The notes beneath the pieces were generated by a model. That model did not search any database. It was not told where the DNA came from and saw only the letters and a program-made list of their open reading frames with translations. From assembly GCA_025618425.1 (NCBI GenBank), contig CM046844.1, positions 1,053,253 through 1,117,252 of the forward strand: DNA of 64,000 bases, read 5' to 3'. Made by a program: the position numbers and the translations under genes. This document shows, piece by piece, positions 1 through 10,346 of this stretch; the stretch's first letter is position 1, and each line of letters opens with the position of its first letter. The DNA is from Heliocidaris tuberculata. Taxonomy: Eukaryota; Echinodermata; Echinoidea; Camarodonta; Echinometridae.

Positions 1-739
1 TCGTAATGGTTTCAGTTCTAAAAAGATTCCCGAATGGTCAGGGGCAATTGAAGTTATAATATCACATGTATTTATTTTACTTTCCAAATTTTTTAAAATA
101 AACCAGTAGTCAAGACGACTTTGCACAAGTGGAGTATTCTGTCTAAAAGTAAATTTCTTTGTCGTTGGGTTTTGTTTCCTCCATATATCAATTAATTCAA
201 GTTTACTTTAAAACATTTCTAATTTGTTCACAAAATTTGTTTTAACCTTCACACTAGTTCCCATGTAATCCAGTTCTTTGTTTAATATTACGTTAAAATC
301 TCCCCCTAAAACAATTGAGTAATTTTGAGAATACAAGTTTGAAATACACTTGTCCAAATGTTCTAAAAAGGTTATTTGTTGCTGTACCTTTTCCCTAGTT
401 GGAAGATAAACATTTCCCAACAGCAGTTTATACCCTAATAAATCCCCTTTCAAAAGCACGAAACGCCCATCGTCATCTTTAACTACTTGATCAAGCTTAA
501 AATTCAGTCCTGGTTTTAACAGAATAAGTACACCTTTACTATGATTAGAACCATGGCTGTAAAAAACCTGCCCTCCCCATTCCTTTCTCCACTTTTCCTC
601 AATGTCGTACGTACTGTAAGTTTCCTGTAGCATAACTACATCCCCTTTTCTCATTTTGTACCCATCCTAAAATTGTTTCCCTTTTACTTCTATCCCTCAT
701 GCCCCTCACATTTAGTGAAATAAAGTTTAAGCCCTCCAT
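1..739 (-). pseudogene. L1-like LINE endonuclease remnant, cut by the window edge
   Basis: Read on the minus strand this is the N-terminal apurinic endonuclease domain of an L1-type LINE ORF2. It opens at an ATG at 737-739 with FISLNVRGMRD, then LQETYS, then GGDFNV, and after a stop at 208-210 it continues in frame with DIWRKQNPTTKKFTFRQ, VQSRLDYW and APDHSG, all hallmark blocks of L1 endonucleases in the expected order. Two lesions are visible: a one-base frameshift near 645-655, between ILGWVQ and GDVVMLQE, and the stop at 208-210. The reverse transcriptase would lie beyond the left edge. It is dead as a coding unit. The family-level call (L1 rather than another endonuclease-bearing LINE) rests on the RQNTPLVQSRLDY-type block. 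Confidence 0.85.
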
Positions 740-1481
740 ATCAAATGGGTATTGCTAAAACAACTTTTCCAGCGCTTGCAATGCATATACACCTGCAGCA
801 AAGAGTTTAAATACGAAGAGTGCTCAGTCCCGAAATAAAGCACGCGTATATATTGTGGTACATATCGATCGGCCGAGAGGGAAGGTTATAGTCTTTATCA
901 AGATGTTTGTATTTTTTATTTCCTTTATTTTTTTCTTCTTTTTCTGTACATCGCTTTTGGTAAAGCCGTAAAGGGCATAATCTTGATATTGTCCCTTCAA
1001 ATACAAACTTATGTCCCAAAACAGATAGGAATCAACATACTCTAACTGCACCATGGAGGAGAGGGAGAGAGTTGCGAGGGGGAGCTAGGAGAGATGTTTG
1101 TATTTTTGTTAAAGTTATTTGCTGTGAAATTTCTGTTAATTTGATGATGATGGGGGGGGGGGGGGGGGGAATGGTCCAAACATGTTCCCTGATATTAAGC
1201 TCTATATGAGCAAACACTGCGATATCTGACGGGAATGTCGAGAAAAGTATTTAAAAAAAAAAATAAAAATAAATAAATAAAATGCTATCTTTATTTTTCT
1301 AAATCAGAATATTTCATTTGATATCATGATTTCTGTAAATTTTAGGGATTATAGACGTATAATGTAAATCTATGGCCTTATGTTAAAAGTCAAGACAGAA
1401 AAGGCTTTATTAAAATGAGATTGCATGCGAGCAATTCCTTAAATACAAAGATTAATTAAGAGTGGCGTATCCAAGATTCTC
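740..1481. other. No gene seen; A/T-rich spacer with one G tract
   Basis: No coding signal or RNA gene was recognised. The stretch contains a run of about 17 G near 1,152 and a short A/T tract near 1,250. At 1,460 the sequence GAGTGGCGTATCCAAG resembles a hAT-type terminal repeat, directly followed by the inverted-repeat element listed next, so one small element may have landed in the end of another. Confidence 0.5.
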
Positions 1482-1743
1482 TTATTTTTATTGGTGGCGT
1501 ATCCAGGAATGCACGTGCCCTACGTGCCAGCCAAAACCAAATCTGACATATCTTAGTTACACATCGAATGAAAGGAATTGTGTGCCCCCCCCCCCCGGCA
1601 CAGAAGGAACATGAAAAATGTGACTTTTTTCCCTTGCTTGTCTGAAAATTCAGAATAGACAGCATCTGATGATTTTTTGTTCGTCAGGTGTGAGCCCCCC
1701 CCCCCCTCCCCTGCATTCCTGGATACTCCACCAATAAAAATAA
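1482..1743. mobile_element. Small inverted-repeat element with G/C tracts (MITE)
   Basis: The first 32 bases (1,482-1,513) and the last 32 bases (1,712-1,743) are near-perfect reverse complements. Their core, GGTGGCGTATCCAGG, resembles the hAT-like ends found elsewhere in this window. The 262-bp body has C tracts near 1,585 and 1,696 and no coding capacity. No clean target duplication is visible because the flanking A/T sequence is itself part of the inverted repeat. Confidence 0.65.
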
Positions 1744-1931
1744 CTTGCAGTAAGTTATTTGTAATATTCTGCTGTAGCAGTTTGAGACAACAGGCGAAGA
1801 AAACAGTATAGGGCTATTTTGAATTGAATTAACTAGTAACCAACAATAGCAGCTGATGATATAATTTATTTATTACCAGTCCTATTCTGTCTTTGTAGGA
1901 ATATCCCATTCCTTTTGCCCCAGCCCCCTTT

Positions 1932-1932
1932 G

Positions 1933-1959
<27 letters not shown>
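1932..1959. repeat. (TC)n microsatellite
   Basis: An uninterrupted TC dinucleotide run followed by pyrimidine-rich sequence. The surrounding 1,744-2,170 has no other recognisable feature. Confidence 0.9.
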
Positions 1960-1964
<5 letters not shown>

Positions 1965-2170
1965 TTCCCTCCCCCTCTCACAGTCTTTCATTTTCTAATA
2001 ATCTCTTATTCTCTTATTCTCTCTTACAACCGATCTATAAAAATGACTCCAATAGAAATGAGGACAAAATAATGATCTCTTATTGTTTTTTTTTTCCTTC
2101 AATCGTTCAATTTAATGAGTTCGACCACCAACACCATGCAATCCCATTCTTCACATCCATGACAGAATAG

Positions 2171-2330
2171 CAGGCGCGGGTCCAGGGGGGGGGGGGGGGC
2201 GAATCGACCGCGCCCCCTTTTTGGAACCCAACTGGCATACCTTAAGTACACAATAAAAAAAATTGCCTCTTTTAATTGTGTACTTTTCGGCTCTGTGCCC
2301 CCTACTCTACAAAATCCTGGATCCACCCTG
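2171..2330. mobile_element. hAT-like miniature element, 160 bp
   Basis: The left end CAGGCGCGGGTCCAGG and the reverse complement of the right end, CAGGGTGGATCCAGGA, form short imperfect inverted repeats. A G tract follows the left end. GAATAG flanks both sides (2,165-2,170 and 2,331-2,336); shifting the left border by two bases gives a 7-of-8 match. hAT elements make 8-bp duplications, so this fits a decayed non-autonomous hAT copy. There is no coding sequence. Confidence 0.6.
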
Positions 2331-2525
2331 GAATAGGAATTACATTCTTTTGAACTACAAACTACAGGTATACACGGACTCTGGCTTATAAAATGTAAAT
2401 AAAACCGGATCGAGCACCATTAGTTTGGGAGCCTACGAGGCTAACAATGTTGGTCTATTAAACCTCCGAGAAAACTTGTAAAAAAGCCCACCCCGCAAGA
2501 CTGACGTGACAGTCCGGTCATGGAC

Positions 2526-2864
2526 GAGTGGCGGATTTAGGGGGGGGGGGCGCAATCCCGGCCCATGCCCCCTCCCCCTTTTTAAAGAAAGTCATACATC
2601 ATTGTCCCCCGGGCCCCCTTTTTTATTGTTTTGGAGGGCCGGCGAGAAGAAAAAAAAAATTATTTTCACCCCCCCCCCCCCCACTGAGCAACTTTTCGAG
2701 GACTGGCGAAAAAAATTCTCGTCCCCCCCCCCCCCCCACGGAGCAACTTTTGGAGGAATGGTGAGAAGAAAAAAAATACGAATCTCCTTCTAGCAGTTCC
2801 AAAAAGTTGACAGCCCTGCATTTGTGCCCCCTTTTTTGTTTACTACGTCCTGCATTCGCCCCTG
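2526..2864. mobile_element. hAT-like miniature element with 8-bp target duplication
   Basis: The element is flanked on both sides by the identical 8-mer TCATGGAC (2,518-2,525 and 2,865-2,872), the duplication length of hAT transposons. The left end GAGTGGCGGATTTAGG and reverse-complemented right end CAGGGGCGAATGCAGG are imperfect inverted repeats; the first base probably mutated from C. Inside are a G tract just after the left end and two long C tracts near 2,670 and 2,725. Open frames across these tracts are an artefact of homopolymers. Confidence 0.75.
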
Positions 2865-2872
2865 TCATGGAC

Positions 2873-3431
2873 TGTCAGTGTCAGACTCATATCCATAATA
2901 GGGTTCAGAAGCCCCCTCCCACTACATTGTCGGTCTCGTTGGCTGAAGCCAATTTAAAGTAAACGACGATCAGCAAGTAAAAAACTTTGATGAGCGAAGT
3001 TTGAGGAGAACACCTTTGGCAAACTGACAGAGTTCCATCGGCAACGTCACCACCTCGATCGGGATCGCAGAGGGGTAGACCTAGCCTAGCTAGAGCTAGA
3101 CACCTTGTCGGTCGCTATTCAGCTCAGCTATTTCATGCTGATTGCAAGATCTCACATCAGTCATTTTGGCTAAGCGTAATTCGGTGGTAGAACATTGATT
3201 ATATGAATTTATGAATTTAATACATTGAATTTTGCCTCTGGTACATTAGAAATATAATAGTGAACTGGAATTTAGTGAGAGTTTCTTCTAATACCGGCTA
3301 GGCTGGGCCCCTGGGCGGGCGGACATACGTCTGCTACATGGTCGTCTGCTAGCGCACGATCTCATTGGATGTCGTGATCTCACGTGATCGATACTACACG
3401 CCCACATTACGTCATCAATAACAACAAACCG
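2873..3431. other. No gene seen
   Basis: No coding or RNA feature was recognised. CATTGTCGGTCTCGTTGG at 2,925 matches the minisatellite motif that flanks the DIRS element at about 38 and 44 kb. Otherwise the stretch is unremarkable single-copy-looking sequence. Confidence 0.5.
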
Positions 3432-4966
3432 TTTCACGTGTTATATGACAAATTTTTTTTTGGTCAAAAGCATGCATATTCCCGGGGATTTATGCGGGGT
3501 TTAAATGACTCATCGAGCCTTAATTATACACTTTCAGAGCTTTAAATTTCATGTAAATTACATTTTCATAATTTCAAATAAATACTAGGGGAATTAAAGT
3601 TATTTCAAAATCCCTCTTTTCATGTGTTAACCTATGGGAGCTGGAAGGCCAAAAGCATGCATATCCCGGGGATTTATGGGGGGTTTACTGGACTCATTGA
3701 GCCTTAATTATACACTTTCAGAGCTTTAAATTTCATGTGAATTACATTTTTCATAATTTCAAATAAATACTAGGGGAATTAAAATCATTTCAAAATCCCT
3801 CTTTTCATGTGTTAACCTATGGGAGCTGGAAGGCCAAAAGCATGCATATTCCGGGGATTTATGGGGGTTTACTGGACTCATTGAGCCTTAATTATACACT
3901 TTCAGAGCTTTAAATTTCATGTGAATTACATTTTTTCATAATTTCAAATAAATACTAGGGGAATTAAAATCATTTCAAAATCCCTCTTTTCATGTGTTAA
4001 CCTATGGGAGCTGGAAGGCCAAAAGCATGCATATTCCCGGGGATTTATGGGGGGTTTACTGGACTCATTGAGCCTTAATTATACATTTTCAGAGCTTTAA
4101 ATTTCATTTAAATCACAGTTTTTATATTTTCAAATAAAAACTATGGGATTTATAATCATCCTAATATTCCTTGTTTTCGCGTGTAAACCTATGGCAGGCG
4201 AGACTTTTTTGGTCAAAAGCATGCATATTCCCGGGATTTTGTGGGGTCTTTTCAATTTTTTGAGCCTTCAGTAAGCTTGTTCAAAGCCTCAAATTACATG
4301 TAAATCACAGTTTTTATATTTTCAAATAAAAACTATGGGAATTATAATCATCCTAAAATTCCTTGTTTTCGCGTGTAAACCTATGGCAGGCGAGACTTTT
4401 TGGGGGTCAAAAGCATGCATATTCCCTGGGATTTATGCGGGGTCTGTTCGAATAGTTGAGACTTAATCATACATTTTCAGAGCTTTAAATTTTATTTAAG
4501 TCTCATTTTTCAAAATTTTAATTTAATTCTGGGGGAATTATAATCATTCAAAAATCCCTGTTTTTGTGTGTTAACCTATGGGAGCTGGAAGGCCAAAAGC
4601 ATGCATATTCCCGGGGATTTATGTGGGGTCCCTTCCACTTTTTGAGCCATCATTAATCTTGTTCAGAGTCTCAAATTACATGTAAGCCACATTTACATGA
4701 AATTCAAGGAAATACCAAAGGAACTATAATCATTCTTAAAATCCATGTTTTCACGTGTTAACCCTATGGCAGATGATCATGTCAAAAAGCAGGCATGATC
4801 CCGGGGATTCACAGTGGCATTTATTGATAATAAAGGTTCAATAAATGTTTTTTGAACTATCCATCCTTTCTCTCATGCAAAAATCAGACTTGAAAAAGAT
4901 AGAGCAAGATATGAAATATCAAGAAAAAATGAGACATCTTTTCACGTGTTATACCTATGGCGAACG
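3432..4966. repeat. 185-bp satellite, about eight head-to-tail units
   Basis: Units begin at about 3,462, 3,647, 3,832, 4,017, 4,211, 4,405, 4,591 and 4,780, giving periods of 185, 185, 185, 194, 194, 186 and 189 bp. Each unit has the block AAAAGCATGCATATTCCCG, then GGGGATTTATG, a TTTCAGAGCTTTAAATTTCAT block, and an ending like GTGTTAACCTATGG. Units 1-3 share one ending (GGGAGCTGGAAGGCC). Units 4-5 share another (GGCAGGCGAGAC plus a T/G run) and the longer period. Units 6-7 are mixed and the last unit is strongly decayed. There is no coding capacity. Confidence 0.93.
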
Positions 4967-6747
4967 TATTTTTCCGAGTCTATTTTTTAACACAGCAATT
5001 TACGTCTGCCGAATGTACTACGGAAGTAAGTGAGAGTAATCTGTCTTGATACTATTAAAAGTCTTTGCCTGCAGAGAAATAGGAAATGCAGAAATGAGAA
5101 ATACTATAATGGTAACCGATGACCCGTAATCACAACTGCTATAGCTACGAAACAATCTATGAATAAACATGAGGATGATTAAAGAACAGCAGGAATGAAG
5201 GCGGTAACCAACACACTTCACACATCCACACATACACACACACACTCATCCTCCCATACACTACCCCTACAAAAAAACCCAAAGAAGAAAGACTGTTCAT
5301 CATCTCCAAACACAAATGCAAATTTCGAAAATTTCGAGGCCCCTCCCATCACTTATTCTATGGCTTTTAAACTCAAAATATTAATCTACTTTTCTTAAAG
5401 AGGACCCAAAAGTTGGTCTACTTCTGTGCAAAAGATAATACACCGTTATACTTCGAGGAAAAAAAAAAGACCAAAAAAAAAAAAGACAGGAGATATAAAA
5501 GATAAATAGTTGGGTCAAATCCTGTCACATTGAATTAAAATTGGGTGAGTGTGAGTAAGAGAGCATTTGCACGCCTGCTATAGGCAAAATATGTAGCCTA
5601 TATACCTTCCAATAATTTGATAGTAGTAAGAATTCAGAATATAGAGGCTTAAATATGAGAGAATTACATTGATTTTTGTTGCATATAATATGAATAACTT
5701 ATGCTTAAAATACTTCGATATCTACTCGTGAATACACGTCTGAAAAACCCATTTACACACACACACACACACACACCCACACACACACACACACCCACTC
5801 ACTACAGAGAGAGAGAGGGGGGGAGAGAGAGAGAGGGGAGGGGGGAGAATGTTTTTCATGGCCTTGATAACATAACAGCAAAGAAGTGAGAGAAATATTG
5901 GTAGGAAATCAAGTTGAAGAAGAGAAAACAGCACTACTAGATCGTAAGACCCTGTCATTAAAAGCTTCTGATTTCGGATGAAAGGAGAAGTCTTTTGGAT
6001 GCGAAGTGCAATGGGCAAAGTATGAAAGGATGGTACTTTCTTCCCAAGAGACATTGGTCATTGCTTAGCCTTTTGTTATGTCATCGGTTGTCTGCAGATT
6101 CTCGCGCTTATTGCAAGTCATGTAGTGCGGAGAGGGGTGCTCAGGGATTGGGGTGGGAAAGGGGGCGGGAGGCTGGAAGGGGTGAGGGGATTGTGTTGTG
6201 GGATGTGCGGGTGTCTATATGTTTTTTTTTTTCTCTCTCTCTCTCCTCTCTCATATTTCACCTTCCCTTTTTTTTTTCTTTCTTTCTTTTTCTCTTTTAT
6301 GAATTCTTCTTTTAGTGAAAAAATATACATGAAAGGAACATTTATCATTATATAAGGTAATATTTTCAGTTGTATATCTGAATAATTCAAGTAAGCTGAG
6401 ATTTTAAGTGAATAACAAATACATGTTGGTATACCCTTTTGCTCTTCCATGAATATATACATTTTTCAGAGAGGTTTAGATGTAAATTGTAAAAGTTCTG
6501 TTTATACTTTATTCATGATTGTAATATTTCTATTTTTGTATAGACTATTGATTTCACTGAACAGAAATGAATAAAAGAATACAATTAAAACAACAAAATG
6601 ATGGTAGAGTTGATATGAAGTCTGCAACATATTGAGAATTGTGAAATATAGTAAAGACAGGACTTTGAGGTATTTTTTTTTAGGATGGGCAATAACACTA
6701 GCTGGGTAGCCTGCCTAATCATAGGCCTAGTCACCGTTTTTTTTTTT
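4967..6747. other. Spacer with microsatellites, no gene seen
   Basis: Contains CA repeats near 5,223-5,245 and 5,753-5,792, the latter followed by GA/G-rich sequence to about 5,847, and T/C-rich tracts at 6,222-6,300. The small open frames here are built from these repeats. The stretch ends in a T run that abuts the assembly gap. Confidence 0.6.
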
Positions 6748-7247
6748 NNNNNNNNNNNNNNNNNNNNNNNNNNNNNNNNNNNNNNNNNNNNNNNNNNNNN
6801 NNNNNNNNNNNNNNNNNNNNNNNNNNNNNNNNNNNNNNNNNNNNNNNNNNNNNNNNNNNNNNNNNNNNNNNNNNNNNNNNNNNNNNNNNNNNNNNNNNNN
6901 NNNNNNNNNNNNNNNNNNNNNNNNNNNNNNNNNNNNNNNNNNNNNNNNNNNNNNNNNNNNNNNNNNNNNNNNNNNNNNNNNNNNNNNNNNNNNNNNNNNN
7001 NNNNNNNNNNNNNNNNNNNNNNNNNNNNNNNNNNNNNNNNNNNNNNNNNNNNNNNNNNNNNNNNNNNNNNNNNNNNNNNNNNNNNNNNNNNNNNNNNNNN
7101 NNNNNNNNNNNNNNNNNNNNNNNNNNNNNNNNNNNNNNNNNNNNNNNNNNNNNNNNNNNNNNNNNNNNNNNNNNNNNNNNNNNNNNNNNNNNNNNNNNNN
7201 NNNNNNNNNNNNNNNNNNNNNNNNNNNNNNNNNNNNNNNNNNNNNNN
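6748..7247. other. Assembly gap of exactly 500 N
   Basis: The run of N is exactly 500 bases, so it is probably a fixed-size placeholder rather than a measured length. A T run lies immediately left and an A run immediately right, which suggests homopolymer or inverted-repeat sequence defeated assembly. Confidence 0.97.
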
Positions 7248-7379
7248 AAAAAAAATGCTTCTATTCCATCGGGAGTATGTGAGTGAGAGGTCGGAATTTT
7301 ATAACTTTCATATACGAAGGAATGTGTTCAAGAAATGATAGAAAACAAGGTGACCTACAGCTCTAAGTTCTATCCGAGG

Positions 7380-7503
7380 GACGTGGTAATTGGCGATTAC
7401 TGCCATACGGACACATACACATTGCATCAACTTTGTTTCGAACCCGAGACCTCCGCACCCCAAGAAATTATGTCTGTCGTCTTAGCCACCAACTGTCGAT
7501 GAC
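7380..7503 (-). mobile_element. tRNA-derived SINE-like head
   Basis: On the minus strand the sequence has GTGGCTAAGACG, like a polymerase III A box, about 40 bases before CGGGTTCGAAAC, like a B box (complement of 7,435-7,446). The spacing and order match the tRNA-related head of a SINE, but the intervening arms do not fold as a clean tRNA. The body downstream (lower coordinates) is not recognised, so the lower border is approximate. Confidence 0.4.
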
Positions 7504-8940
7504 AATGAGCTATTTTTAATAGGGAGGTTAAAGTTTTATTTTCGAGGAGGCACAGAATCAATAAATGACGTATGAAAATCATTGTTCAAACAAACACCCC
7601 ATTGGAAAACTAGGCCTATCATTAAAGATATGAAATAACTGGCAAAGATTTACCTGTGACCTGATAAAGATAAAGAAAGGAGGAATTTATTAGAGATGCA
7701 CAAATTTCGTTTTAACATGTTTAGAGGCAGCAATGATCATGATTATGATGTGATGGTGGTGGGGAGGGAGGGGGGGGGGGATGTTGAGCGAGGGAGTATT
7801 CTATGTTTAAAAGTTATCATCTATCAATGATTTTCGATGTGGATAGTAATATCAAGCATAATTGAAGGCCTTGTATAAATGTATTTTGGGGAGAAGGTTT
7901 TGGTATGTTTATTATTAAAGAATTATCGAATTTTAAGGGAATGAATAAAATATATCTCTCATTTTCTGAACTATATCAGGAATTGCTACTAATTTTTTGT
8001 TTTGACGACAGCCAACAGAGCAATGGGAGTGTTTTCCTATTATTGTTTTGCCAGTTTCCATCTGTTAAACTACAAACTGTGCTTACTTAGGCGTGGCTCA
8101 AGAATGCACTAATTTAATTTGTTCTATAGATAATAGAGTACACATACTGTTACCAAAGTCTTATATCGTATATCTTCACTTTGAGCTACCTCGGGTAATT
8201 TTATGTATTTAGAATTCATTAAAATATTTTATGCATCTTTGAAATGTTGCAAGTTGGCTTTGATCAAATAATTTGTTCCTTAAACCTAAGGAGCAAACAC
8301 TTCGTTTCAAAGTCCAGCGAGAAGAAGTCTCATAACCTCCGGACAAATTGGCCGGTTTTCATAAATGCGTACTGACCCTAGTGCAAACCACCAGTAGGTA
8401 GAGTAAGTCTATTGATATATGGGGCGCACAGATAAGAGTCACCCTCATCATCCCGTAAAAATTATGATAATTCTGTAACGATTCAATTCAATTCAATTCA
8501 ATTAAATGAAAAAAGCAAACCATAAATCAATTTCTCATTTTCGTTTCAAAGATTCATTTCCTTTATTCGTTTTGTTACAAAATTGCAATAATTTGTATAG
8601 AATAAAGAGCTTGACACTTGGGCGCTTCAGAAATTAGTGGATTAAGTTAAACAAGGTCTAGCTTCATCCGTCTGTATGAATACGAACCCAAGAATGTAAA
8701 CTGTTTCCCCCCAAAACCCTTTGTGAACGCAGTTTTGCTTCACGCTGAAGTAAATTATCCCCCTAATCTTTTCTTCTCGAGACTCAAGTGCCGGGGGAAA
8801 AGTATGTGCCTCATTTTTTTTAACGGAAAAGCCAAATAGACTTGCAAAAACATCCCTTTTCATTAATAGTTTCATCTTTATCATCATATTAAATTGTTGA
8901 TAATACACTTATCATATCCGAGTATAAAGAATGCACGATC
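7504..8940. other. No gene seen
   Basis: Mostly A/T-rich sequence. Notable only for a G tract near 7,769-7,780 and a short (AATTC)n run near 8,484-8,503, the kind of pentanucleotide tail LINE 3' ends leave behind. The open frames at 7,905-8,090 and 8,642-8,908 have no recognisable domain. Confidence 0.5.
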
Positions 8941-9082
8941 CTGGGGGGCGTTTCATGAAAGGACTTGTCAGATATTTTATCCGACAAATTTGCTCTCAGC
9001 CAATCAGATGCAGGGATTTCAATAGCTTATAACAGTTGTCGGATAAAATATCCAACAACTTCCTTTCATGAAACGCTCCCCT
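8941..9082. mobile_element. Palindromic MITE, GCGTTTCATGAAA family, copy 1
   Basis: The two halves are extended inverted repeats. GGGGCGTTTCATGAAAGG starts the element and its complement ends it, followed inward by blocks around GATATTTTATCCGACAA. The asymmetric centre CAATCAGATGCAGGGATTTC is shared with the copy at 33,155-33,296 in the opposite orientation. It is non-coding. Confidence 0.85.
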
Positions 9083-9411
9083 GATGTTTTGTAATAATGC
9101 TCTACATACATGTGCAGGATCATGCCATATGATGGAATAAAAGCGAATTAATCTTTCATACTACGTTGTCTTGGGTTATAGCAGAAAAAAAAATCAGAGA
9201 AACAAAGTAGTAAATATTTCAGAGACATTGGAGGAAGAAAAAGAAAGTTCAAAAGCCAAGATCGTTGTGGATATATGGGTAATCTCCTATTTGGAACGTT
9301 GTCACGTATTAATGTCATACATTAAGAACTCTCTCATACGTTTCTATCCAAAATATGGAATTACGCTTTTGCTAAATTTGTGATCATGAAACATAATTAT
9401 GTGAAGATTAA

Positions 9412-9483
9412 CCCATTGCTTACGGGAACCGGGTGATCTCTGTATTCACCCTATGGGAATATGAGAATTCAGTAGTCAACGGG
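9412..9483. mobile_element. piggyBac-like mini-MITE, 72 bp, flanked by TTAA
   Basis: The element starts CCCATTGCTTACGGG and ends AGTCAACGGG, so its outermost bases are CCC...GGG. TTAA lies directly outside both ends (9,408-9,411 and 9,484-9,487). TTAA target duplications with CCC termini are the signature of piggyBac-type transposition. A second copy is at 12,784-12,854. Confidence 0.7.
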
Positions 9484-9625
9484 TTAAGTTTCCCATAAAT
9501 ATATCAGGGGAATTAATGTCTCATTTTTCTCTCTTCCTCCTCTCTTTCTTTTCTCCATCCTTTTTATTTAGTTTTTTAATACCATTCGATAAACAGTTAT
9601 AAAGAAGAGCAAATACTCGGATGCA

Positions 9626-10338
9626 CAGGGGTGTCGCTAGAACATTTTGAAGGGGGGGGGGGGTGTGATACCCAAATTTGCCGACAAATTTTTAGGGTGT
9701 GACACCCAAATTTACCGACAAAAATTCTGCACCTTAATCTCTCCCCTCACAACTAATAATCAAAGGAAATCGCAAATGTTCATACGGGCCTATTTTCGCA
9801 GGGGGGGGGGGGGGTTGACGAATTGTGCCCGAATATCAACTTGTCAATTTCTAAATTTTTTAAAAACTTTTTATAATGAAAATGTACAGAAGTTACATAA
9901 TTATCTAGGAACCTCGCTGCCCAAATATGTGGATATTGTGGCACCTCGCTGCCGAATATGAAGTGGTGGTTCTTTGAAAATCCTCGGGGGGGGGGGGGGG
10001 GGCTGCAGCCCATTGCCGAAGGGGGACACCTTTGCCCGAATATTATTCTTTCCATTGTTTTTGTGAGCGAGTGAGCCAAAAAATTGGCACTTTTTCCTTC
10101 TTTTATTTTCCTTCTTTACTTTCCTTCTTTTCTTTCTCTTTTTGTTTTCCTTCCCTTTCCCTTTTCTTTTTTTTTTCCTTCTCCTTTCTCTTTTCTCCTT
10201 TTCCTTTTCTCTTCCTCTTCCCTCTTCCATTCCCCCCCTCTTTTTTATTTTTACCGAAAAAGGTGGCGCATTCGCCGACAGCAATTCTGAGGGGGAGGAG
10301 GTTGTGACACCCCACACCCCCCTCTAGCGACGCCCCTG
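9626..10338. mobile_element. hAT-like non-autonomous element with exact 8-bp target duplication
   Basis: CGGATGCA occurs directly before (9,618-9,625) and directly after (10,339-10,346) the element. The ends CAGGGGTGTCGCTAGA and, reverse-complemented, CAGGGGCGTCGCTAGA are 16-bp inverted repeats with one mismatch. The 713-bp interior has three G tracts, phrases such as GTGTGACACCCAAATTT repeated near the left end, and a long pyrimidine tract at 10,090-10,240. No transposase is encoded; the lysine/arginine-rich minus-strand frames are translations of the pyrimidine tract. Confidence 0.9.
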
Positions 10339-10346
10339 CGGATGCA

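Noticed and set aside
2506..2868. Proline- and glycine-rich frames
   Set aside because: They are products of G and C homopolymers in a MITE.
3432..4966. CRISPR-like array
   Set aside because: Units repeat over their full length with no unique spacers, and the host is a eukaryote; it is a satellite.
6685..7338. 217-codon frame across the gap
   Set aside because: Almost all of it is unknown bases.
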